From Ciona intestinalis (lineage: Eukaryota > Chordata > Ascidiacea > Phlebobranchia > Cionidae), in contig NW_004191386.1 in the NCBI RefSeq assembly GCF_000224145.3, forward strand, positions 1-64,000: 64,000 nucleotides of DNA, written 5' to 3'. Positions 1 through 9,600 of this stretch are shown here, in pieces. The notes under the pieces were generated by a model. The model was not told the DNA's origin, did no database searches, and was given only the letters and a program-made list of their open reading frames with translations. Each line of letters begins with the position of its first letter. Position 1 is the first letter of the stretch. A program made the translations under genes and the position numbers.

Positions 1-66
1 CGACGCCAACAAAGCTATCTTGTATATATTGTTGATTGTAATATTATCTTATTATTTGACATGAAG

Positions 67-672
67 AAGAATGGAATAATTTGGGTTGCGAGTAATTGTG
101 GGGTGACATCGGGTGCTAAGATGAGAATGAAGATCGTTGAAGATTTGAAAAGAAGTCAAGTTGGTTGGATGTTGGATGTATATGGATTATGTGGAGACGG
201 GAAGACATTCACTCAAGATCGTTCAGGATTTAATAACATGAACGAATTAATCAAATCATATAAGTTTTACTTGGCGTTTGAAAATTCCTATCATTGTCGT
301 GATTATATCACGGAGAAGTTCTGGGAGAACTCGCTTCTTAATGCTGTGGTTCCTGTTGTGTGGGGACCAACACGGGAAGATGTGATGACCGTTGCTCCGC
401 CGCATTCGTTCATTCACGTTGAAGATTTTAAGAACATTTCAGACTTGGCGGATTATTTGTTATATTTAGACAGGAACGATACGGCGTATCGAGAATATTT
501 TAATTGGTGGTTTGAACCTACAGAAGACATAGAAGAACCAGTCGCACTTTGTAAACTCTGCTTAATGTATGAAAGCAGAAAGCGCCGACCAAGTTCTATC
601 AGGAATTTTAAACATTGGTATTACGAGCTTGAATATAAAGATTGTTTATCTCACGAAATCAATCTGCTGTAA
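67..672 (+). CDS. alpha-1,3-fucosyltransferase (GT10), last exon of a left-truncated gene
   Basis: This is the C-terminal catalytic half of a Golgi GT10 fucosyltransferase, which moves fucose from GDP-fucose to GlcNAc-containing glycans. The family motif is clear: FYLAFENS, then CRDYITEKFWENS, then VVPVVWGP at roughly residues 68-102 of the exon, preceded by SNCGVTSGAKMR. The frame stays open upstream to base 1, but the ATG at 61 is probably not a start. By analogy with the intact copy on the other strand, the exon begins after an AG at about 66, and earlier exons lie left of the window. It is identical at protein level to the last exon at 1758-2360 for about 180 residues, and its last ~25 residues differ. 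A MITE follows the stop codon. Confidence 0.88.
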   Translation, partial: KNGIIWVASNCGVTSGAKMRMKIVEDLKRSQVGWMLDVYGLCGDGKTFTQDRSGFNNMNELIKSYKFYLAFENSYHCRDYITEKFWENSLLNAVVPVVWGPTREDVMTVAPPHSFIHVEDFKNISDLADYLLYLDRNDTAYREYFNWWFEPTEDIEEPVALCKLCLMYESRKRRPSSIRNFKHWYYELEYKDCLSHEINLL

Positions 673-712
673 CACTTTTTCCAGTCTAACCGAAAACAGA
701 AATACATATATT

Positions 713-905
713 GTAGGGTGGGGGAGGATGGGACACCTTATCATTCTATTTTCTTGTCATATTTGGAAGTAAACAAAGGGCATTTAAAAGATTTTATATC
801 CGTATATTCTCACGATTCCCATAGACGGTTGTTAATTGTTTAAAAAACGATCAGGATATTTGGATATTATATGCTAAAGGTGACCCATCTTCCACCACCT
901 TACTG
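713..905. mobile_element. MITE copy, ~190 bp, TA-type inverted repeats
   Basis: Begins GTAGGGTGGGGGAGGATGGG and ends with the inverted form CCATCTTCCACCACCTTAC. The interior has the family landmarks TTAATTGTTTAAAA and ATATTTGGATATTATATGCT. It lies just after the left fucosyltransferase stop. Confidence 0.7.
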
Positions 906-1757
906 TATTGTAAGTCCGAAAGAGATTTTCTGTCAATTCTTTCCTTTTGATCTTATGAGCCATATACCTATCAAACACCTAGTGCCAATGGCTTGTCATT
1001 TCTATCCAAATATGAAGCATATTAAACAAGTTTTACATTTCTATATTTTTCGTAACATGACCATTACCTTGATTAAACTCAATCATGTGCAAAGTTAATT
1101 TACTTTTGCAAGTTAAATAAACAGGTACGATTTTATTTCACATTTCTCTTCAAATATTTCAACGCGTATTCTGTTTTCACGACTGTTGTTTTGCTGCTAA
1201 TTTCGTTCTCGTCACTGTTTTACCTAATCTGATTTTCGTTGCCGTATTCAACATGTTATGTAGTGTTATTCAACATGTTATGTAATGCTATTTATTTAAT
1301 ACAAACGTTGTCACTAAAGTTTAATTCTGATCTGTAATATCAGTCTTGATATTCCAGTTCCAGACTAGCTAACCGGCCTAATTTTTGCCACCTGGCCCTA
1401 CATATCTACATACGAAATCTATTCAACTGTATCTACGTGATTACATACTGTATGCGCAGGGAAAGTGAAGCTTAATTGCTTAACAGCGATATCTCGCGAT
1501 TAATATTTGGAATCAATCGCTGCTCGCTACTGAAAGTTATAGTAATAGCCTCAAAGCGGCGGTACTTGCGTCTTAACTGAGGGAATAACAGATTTTGTGT
1601 TCTGCTTTAATCATTTAAAGCGTACGCTCCCAGTTATCACTAATAATTTGTTCAGCGCCAAAAAATAAACAGTTACTAAAATACAACGTTAGAAGAAGTA
1701 ATCATTTAAATTAAAACGAACGCAAAACAAATATCATATTCAAATTATGTTGCTAAC
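906..1757. other. intergenic spacer between the convergent fucosyltransferase genes
   Basis: No coding exon supported. It holds a small direct repeat at about 1249-1290 (two copies of CAACATGTTATGTA). The rest is unique AT-rich sequence that presumably includes both 3' UTRs. Confidence 0.5.
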
Positions 1758-4700
1758 TTAAGTATTGTTCCCGTTCGTTAAACATTCTTCGTTTTCACGA
1801 TCATAAAACAAGTGTTTCAGATTCTTGATAGAACTTGGTCGGCGCTTTCTGCTTTCATACATTAAGCAGAGTTTACAAAGTGCGACTGGTTCTTCTATGT
1901 CTTCTGTAGGTTCAAACCACCAATTAAAATATTCTCGATACGCCGTATCGTTCCTGTCTAAATATAACAAATAATCCGCCAAGTCTGAAATGTTCTTAAA
2001 ATCTTCAACGTGAATGAACGAATGCGGCGGAGCAACGGTCATCACATCTTCCCGTGTTGGTCCCCACACAACAGGAACCACAGCATTAAGAAGCGAGTTC
2101 TCCCAGAACTTCTCCGTGATATAATCACGACAATGATAGGAATTTTCAAACGCCAAGTAAAACTTATATGATTTGATTAATTCGTTCATGTTATTAAATC
2201 CTGAACGATCTTGAGTGAATGTCTTCCCGTCTCCACATAATCCATATACATCCAACATCCAACCAACTTGACTTCTTTTCAAATCTTCAACGATCTTCAT
2301 TCTCATCTTAGCACCCGATGTCACCCCACAATTACTCGCAACCCAAATTATTCCATTCTTCTTCATGTCAAATAATAAGATAATATTACAATCAACAATA
2401 TATACAAGATAGCTTTGTTGGCGTCGTTGTCGCAGTCGTTATAGGGGCTCGCATTTTAACCAAAGGGCACTGGATTCGGGGCTCAATACTGGGGTTGTTG
2501 GCATATCTTCTCCTTGCGCAAGAAACTTAACCGTAATTTTCAACCCAGTGGTCACTAATGGGTTGTCCAAATTATCAGCCATACCAAAAAAGGTATATTA
2601 ATAACTGACATTTATTCGTAATTCCTACCTTATTAGTGACAACTTTATCCAAGGCATCACTTGATAACGAATCATGTTGTTCGAGCAATGAACTTTTAAT
2701 CGACGGAAGAGTCCCGTACGGATTAATTACGTCAGAGTCTCTTCGATACGTCATCGTTAGATTGAATACGTCTTCGTAATTATTCATAGAAGTTTGATGA
2801 AAATTCCGAACGCTTGATGTCGATTCAGGGGAATACCAAACGTAAATTTGATCTCCTCTGCGTCTGTATATGGTATATATGACGTATTATTGAATATTAT
2901 TTTAACGAATGTAAAATAGCGCTATTAATTGCTACGAGGTGTGTAAAACAGAACACCGATGTTATAACAACTGTTGTTGCCCCGCCATGCGAGGATAAAT
3001 AAGTTACATTTGCGGTATAACGCGTAAGCGAGCACGAGGTGTATGAAAGCACCGTTAGAATGGTATTAATGAGACGAGTAATATAAGTGCAACCCTTTTT
3101 GATTTTGACCTATATTTAAGAAAATATCCGCAACCACGCGCAACCACGCGCAACCACGCGCAACCACGCGCAACCACGCGCAACCACGCGCAACCCGCAC
3201 ATTTTAAAGGGACCCGTATGAAACAGAACACCCGTGTTATAACGACTGTCGTTTTCCAGTTTAGTTACATTCATTCATTTATTCAAAAACACGAAGGGGA
3301 AACATGGAACGATATGTGATAACTGATGTATCCATTTTTTCCAACTTAATATTCCCCATTGTAGGTATGTGATAACGGTATCCATACTACACTATATACA
3401 CGTGTAATCGGCGATGGAGCCCATTGTTAAACGCTCAGGTGTACTAGCCTACTATAAGAGTTTTATGACGTCCATGGCAAATATTTAACCGTCCATGCGG
3501 TGCCGTATATCCATCGTTTACGACGTAATATACTTTACTACAAGGGACTTTAAAATTGTTTCTTATAGTGTTTGGTAAGAAACTGTTAGCACATAACATA
3601 CCGTATATCCTAATCGTGTTTTAGACATGAATAACGCTCTTTTAGAGTCGTGAAGATATTCGCTTATATACCCCTGTAAATGTAAATACCCCTGTAAATG
3701 AAATGGGATGAGAAGAAATAAGTTAAAACATGTCCCATCTCGCCCCACTCTAGGTAATCCTAGTATAGGGATAAGAATACGAAAATACCTTTGAAAGATC
3801 GGGTCATTAAGATTTACTCGGTTAAACATAAAGACGATTGCGTCAAATACACGAGTATCGTACGTCACTTTTCCCTCGACCAAGATACAGTTGGAACACT
3901 GGAATGTTACAATGGTTATTAATAATACAAAGGTATAATGGGTTCGAAACTCAATGCTGCTACTATTGTGGGCGTTTGTGTCCGCAGCTAAGACACTTAA
4001 CGGTCGCTGCTAAACGCTCTATTTTAAATATGCGTCTATCGTTTACACTAAGTTATTTAGATGCAATGGTATATAGTAGGATGGGGGAAGATGGGACACC
4101 TTTAGCACATAATATCCAAACATCCTGATCGTGTTTTAAACAATTAACAACGGTCTATGGGAGTCGTGAGGATATGGTTGTAAAATTATTTCAATTTTCT
4201 TTGTTTACTACTAAATGGGACGGGAAAATAGAATGAAAAGGTGTCCCATCTTCTCCCATCCTACTATATATAAGTATACCGTATAGAGACTGTATATACA
4301 GTAGCGCGTGTGCTCTAACATTAACGTAGACAAAAGATAAACCGCAAAGTATACCAAAGGATTTGTATCTATAGACTAACCATTGTACAAAAAGGAGATA
4401 TCAATCAGTGCAGAGAAGGAAACTATCAATCACGGTATGCAAACAATGCCTGCTAAATAAGCCGAAACAAAACCGTGCCAGCACATTCTATTACTGACAG
4501 GATGTCACGTCAGTTTTGGTAAACAAGTACTATTTTTTATTTCGTGTCTTGGTATATCGTTGTGGGTATATTAATACCGTTTTTATTTATGAAACCACAC
4601 AGGATTTACAAAGTTAAAGATTTGTTTAACATTTAATGTTAAACTTTATCCACAAGATGATATTAAATTAGTTATAGCCGAACTTTATTGCCGTCTCTTT

Positions 4701-5345
4701 GATAACCGTTGTGTCGCGTAAGCCACTTTATTACGCTAATAGACATACAACGCATTTATTTTACCATTAAATAAATCAGCATCAAAACTTTTCTATAAGG
4801 ATATTAAGTCAGACAGCCCAGCTTTGTTAAACAAACATTGTTTTGCATGGTAGGTTTACTTCCTTTTATTAGGGCGGGGGATTTCCTAAGTAAAGAATGA
4901 ACTCAGATACTTTACCGGTAACCGTAAAAATTTATAAGACGAACAGATAAGTTGGGACACAAACATCGGTTAAGTTTATAGTGAACAAAGAATTTTTACG
5001 AAATAATATAACCGTATCCTTACGACTAAAAACAAGATTAGGAAATTTAGTAAGGTGGTAACGGTATCCCATCTTACCCCATAGGACTATCAGTTACTTT
5101 TATTTAATAATTCATTATGCATATACCTGTTTACTGTTGAATCCTGCCTTTAACTGTTTTCGCACAATATACGGTAATATCTCAGAATATATTAAAATCT
5201 TGGTCTTGTTTTCACTTTTCAATCTTGCTGCAACGGCTGTTGATTCCAGCTCAACGTTGTACAAATAGTAAACATACAGCACGGTTGAAAACCACAACGT
5301 AATCATGAATAGTTTGCTTCTCGTAGTTCGAACTAACGCAGTCAT
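1758..5345 (-). CDS. alpha-1,3-fucosyltransferase (GT10), complete 4-exon gene
   Basis: Exons in transcript order: 5345-5127, 3898-3789, 2863-2629, ~2360-1758; 388 aa, usual for the family. Exon 1 encodes a type II Golgi anchor (short basic tail, one membrane span near residues 12-30, stem) and reaches the KTKILIYSE strand. Exon 2 (CSNC..VTYD..VFDAIVF) and exon 3 (VWYSPES, FNLTMTYRRDSDV, INPYG) carry the acceptor-side half. Exon 4 carries the GDP-fucose motif FYLAFENS/DYITEKFWENS/VVPVVWGP. Junction phases are 0, 2, 0. The exon 4 acceptor is the least certain, because the AG lies in ATGAAG|AAG. Intron 3 holds a SINE fragment, and the exon 2 donor runs into MITE-like sequence. Acceptor specificity (alpha-1,3 versus 1,4) cannot be read from sequence alone. 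Confidence 0.88.
3131..3190. repeat. perfect 10-bp minisatellite, 6 copies
   Basis: Six uninterrupted copies of CAACCACGCG, followed by a degraded copy, inside intron 2 of the fucosyltransferase gene. SINE modules lie on both sides (about 2935-3065 and 3205-3280). Perfect copies suggest recent slippage. Confidence 0.95.
4075..4270. mobile_element. full-length MITE copy (reference copy for the family)
   Basis: Starts TAGTAGGATGGGGGAAGATG and ends with its inverted complement CATCTTCTCCCATCCTACTA, flanked by TATA. About 195 bp, noncoding, with interior landmarks AACAATTAACAACGGTCTAT and TTTGTTTACTACTAAATGGG. Other full or near-full copies lie at 14354-14553, 22926-23110, 29098-29310, 30985-31190, 41817-42030, 43270-43466, 45147-45345, 46950-47147, 48700-48880, 57187-57367, 59362-59505, 61656-61850 and 62410-62608. 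Partial copies lie at 3660-3770, 12925-13098, 25550-25660, 28381-28560, 36430-36600, 38410-38530, 39250-39433, 40810-40985 and 42570-42760. TA flanks suggest a Tc1/mariner-like mobiliser; no transposase is in the window. Confidence 0.85.
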
Positions 5346-6693
5346 TTCAATTACTTTAAATTACTTTCTTGCTGCGTAACTAAACCGATTTCTTTCAACT
5401 GCAAGTAAATATTTACATCTGAATTGCGCAGAACACAAATCTGCTACCAACGCACTGTGATACATAGAACTCGTCTTACTATTCTAATCTAACGGTTTCA
5501 AGTACTGAATAGTGTCATCTTACATCTTGTAGCTTCGCTACGCTTCGGTGCTTCTTTGGGATGCTACGCTGCTGTTGTGGAGAGAACAATGGACGCGGAT
5601 TAGCTAACACATCAACATTTAGTTTCCTTGCCGATATTTTTTTAAAGCAACACGACGCTATTATGACGACACTCTACTCGGCCAATTAAAGTTTATATAG
5701 TGTGAGAAATGGTTTTGGTACATCGGACTTAGCTTTACACGAAAACAGCAACAATGTTAAAAGTATATGTTCTAATCTGTACAAAATCGTTTATAATCTA
5801 TTGCAACGACATGTTTTCATTCTCCTTTATCGTTCCATTTGGTACGAGTGCTTTCCGTTAAGATCTTTTATCGCTGGTTTTGTTGTGGTTTTGTTATTGG
5901 AATCCTTTTGTAATACAAACACGAGGGATATTCTCGAGTATCGATTAAAGTTAGTCAGCCGATTTCGCTATGGTTATATCGCTTTCTTAGGTCCGATTAA
6001 ATCCTGTAATGAATAATTACAAAAGTTAGGTGGTCAAAATCGGGTTTATTTAACCGTTAAAATTTGGTCTAGCCCAGTTGTTACTAATTGGTTGTTCAAA
6101 TTGTCAGCCATACAAAAAAATATAAAACAAAATATTATCCACAAAGTTGCATACATGATAACTCGTAAGCGGGCACGAGTTGCATAAAACACAACACCCA
6201 TTATTTTGGGGACTGTCCTTGCCCCCACGCTAGGATAAATGAGCTTCAGAACCAAACAAACAAAATTTGTTTTACTGGTAACTTTTATCAACTCCCCGTT
6301 TTAGTTGCATTGGCTCTTTAGCGATCTCTCGTGTGCACAAATATTTAATTATTCAGCCTAAGTTGGCGCCCTATTTCCAATTTTTCTGCGTAGGTACCTT
6401 CTGCTAAAATTGTTCACACGTGCTTGTTTAAAAGCTGTCAAAATATAATATTTTTGCGTGTCTGGTGTATTTAAATCAATATAACTGATGCATTCAATAA
6501 TGCGGTTTATAAACACGCAGTTACTTTCCTAGGCTATTCTATGTTGGAAATATAAGTATATAGAGTGATCTCTACAATCTACATTATATATTCTTATTTA
6601 AGATAAACGCATTTTGTTTTAAATATTACGTTTTAGTATACGTTGTACATACATTACAGCAATCTGTTTATAAGTTTAGCATTTGGGTAAATT
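5346..6693. other. divergent intergenic region between fucosyltransferase and TERB1-like genes
   Basis: Must hold both promoters. A sense-oriented SINE fragment without its tRNA head lies at about 6055-6245, and short MITE-like pieces lie near 5820. The long reading frame at 5702-6016 crosses MITE-like sequence and is not believed. No other feature seen. Confidence 0.5.
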
Positions 6694-9600
6694 ATGGCGG
6701 ATTACGATTTGAACGTTTTGTTAGAATTTCTAAAACCGGACGCAGATGGTTCTGTATCGAGTTCAAATCGTCTTTCATCGCAAATATATAGTTTGGAAGC
6801 TCTAGCTAGTATGTGCTCATCTAATTGTAAGTTTAAAATGCAGGTGTTGGTACCAGGGTACTTCAATACTGCCTTTTATAAATACTGTACATGTGTTTTG
6901 CTGTACTTTCTTGATGCCTTAATTTGTTAATTATATTGTTATATCTGCTACTGTTAAATGAATGTAAGAAATATATATCTTATTTATGCTGGCATGGCAG
7001 GGCAACGACAGTCTTAAAACACAGGTGTTCTGTTCTATACACCTCGTGCCCGCTTACAAGGTACCACGAATGTTACTTTGTCCATGGTTGTTCTTTTAGT
7101 TTTATATATATAGAAAATCGAAAATAGTGGTATAATATATCTGGGTTTTGTAGACTGCTAGTTATATGTATTGTATCCCATGTATTGGAGCTTATAATAT
7201 TACAACTTTTATCAGGCAGCCACGCTGAAGAGATGAAAGCTTGCGGAGGAATTGATTTAGTTCTTGATCTACTGTACAACGCAACTTGTGGAAAGCTACA
7301 GTTACCCTGCATGTTTATGTTGGCCTGTGCAGCTGAGGCTAATGGTAAGTGTTCTTGTTTTAAACATATGGCAATGAATGAATGACAGTTATTCATCTTT
7401 GTGTGTTGGGGCAAAGGCAATTGTTAACACCGGTGTTGTGTTTCATACACCTTGTGCCCGCTAACGAAAACTTATTAAGTGTTTTTTCTTGTGCATAGCT
7501 GATAATTCACACAACTCATTGACCGCTGTTTGAGCAATTGTCGTTAAGTTTCCTGCCCAAGGATACATACGCCCGCAATGGTAGCAGCATTAAGCTTTGG
7601 AATTAGGAGACTAATAAATAGTTTTCTTCCCACCAAAGTTCATGTCCAGCAATACTTAACGCAAGACAAAATATTTGGGTTGATTCAAACGGCCATAGCT
7701 GGAAATAATAACAATGATGTCGGCAGGACTATTGCTTCCTTCTTCCTTCTTTCACTTGTATCACGAAACAGTTGAGTTGAATTTTTATTGCCTTGGGCCA
7801 AAAATTAAATGTATATATTGATACAAATCTGTGGTTATGAGAACTTGACTAAGTAGGGCAGCACCCAAAAAAGGTGCTGTATTTTACTTAAGAGAAGCTT
7901 TGTGGCAGCTTTGCATTCTAACTACCCTTAATTTTATTTCTTAATTTTATAACATTCTTTGGCCTATGTCATAATAATGTAATATGTTTGGTAAATACCA
8001 GAATGCAGAAAATTCTGAGATAGGTCTGCATAGCTTGCCACCCCAGGATAGGCGCCTATGTATGTTGCGCAAGCATATGTTTCAAATAGCCATATTAAGT
8101 TTAAGAACAAATGTTTGTAAAATAGCACAAACATGCACATTTCTATTTAACAGAACAAGGACAATTGAAAATTTTTACATCTGGATGTTTGACCCAGCTT
8201 ATGGACCAGTTTGTGTAAGTATTTCTCGGTATTTTTACTTATTAATATGTCTAATGTTTAGAAGTGTAAAAGAGCCTTACTTTAAGTATGTGTCGACTTG
8301 TTTTATATTTTATTGAAAAATATTATTTTTATGACAAAGGAATAACTTAAACGTATGTTTCAGAAACTACTATAAAATGTTGGCAAATTCAAAAGTTGGG
8401 AAAGAAAAAATTAAGCATTGGAATATTATTATAAAGACTTTGTCTTATTCTGTTAATATTCCACAAAACGGTAAGACTTAAATCTAGGTCTGGTGTAGCA
8501 ACCACGCTTATTTTCTTTCAGATAAATGTAAATATATAAATGTTTTTAACCATAAGCGTGTTTTAACAACTGTTGTTTTGTCACTATATTCTGTCTTTCT
8601 GTTTAAAATATTTCTAAATCTTCGCTACGGTAACCGAAGAGACAAATAAATTAGTATTATTAATATTTTTTACATTTGTTTAAAAATAAATTGATTTTTT
8701 TATTAAACAGAAATGAATCAAAATATTGTGTCCAAGTTGGTACCATGGATTATTGCAACTATACATCGCAAACATTCAAATGAAGTGACGGAACATTGCT
8801 GCAAATTACTGTCAGTTGTCATCGAGAATAACAGTAAGTGGGTAAAGTAGCATTGATGATGAATTACATTTAATACTTGTATATGTAAGTGGCAACGACA
8901 CTCGTTATAAAATTGGTGTTCTGTTTCATACACCTCATGCTCGCTTATGAGTTACCATGTATGTAACGTTTTTATCCTTGATACTTTGTGGTGATTGTTT
9001 TCTGTATGGCTGACAGTTTGGACAACCCATTAAAGACCACAGAGCTGGAGCATTACTGTCTCCTTTCAAAAGACAGACACATGCAATGGTAGCAACACTG
9101 AGCGAAACCTGTATTCCCCAGTTACGCTCGGAAAAACGGCAACTACTGTGCCATAGCATTAGTGAATCCATTTAATGAATGTTAATAATAGTACAATAAT
9201 TGTTTATAGCAATTACTACAGCAGGTTGATTTGGATATCACTTAGTACTTGTTCTAATTATAAACAGGTCAATGTCAAACAATTGCATTTACATCGCAAG
9301 CTGTTGAAGTTCTTATATTATTGTTGAAACATTCAAGTGAAAGTGGAAACTGTGGGGGAGAATGTGTGAATGCATTGAGCTGTTTATTACAAGGAGAAGC
9401 AGCAAGTATGACTGTATTTGCATGAAATATAAACATAACTACAATACTTCCTAAATTTGCCATACCATATTTTACTCTGTTTAGTTTTATTTAAAACTTT
9501 CATCAATAATTAAACTAGTTAATTGTTAGAATCAAGAAATCACAGAACTATTCATCAAATAATGGATATCGCTAATTAATTTAGTCAGTTTTAACATTAA

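Larger units (their letters stand above)
1..2426. repeat. inverted duplication of a fucosyltransferase last exon (arms 1-~598 and ~1829-2426)
   Basis: Bases 1-60, upstream of the exon, are repeated in reverse complement at 2367-2426, and near-identity continues through the coding sequence to about 598. There it breaks sharply: the two C-terminal tails remain alignable but clearly diverged. The arms are at least ~600 bp, cut by the window edge, with a ~1.23 kb spacer. Such a step suggests recent gene conversion or a very young palindromic duplication. A haplotype misassembly is also possible. Confidence 0.85.

Noticed and set aside
61-63. ATG at 61 (and its twin at 2364-2366) as a translation start
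   Set aside because: The intact minus-strand gene shows this is at an internal exon boundary, with the N-terminal anchor and other motifs encoded by upstream exons.
3131-3190. CRISPR-like array
   Set aside because: 10-bp units are directly adjacent with no spacers; it is a simple minisatellite in an intron.
5702-6016. 104-codon plus-strand frame
   Set aside because: It crosses MITE-like sequence (TCTCCTTTATCGTTCCATTT), lacks conserved motifs and has no exon partner.
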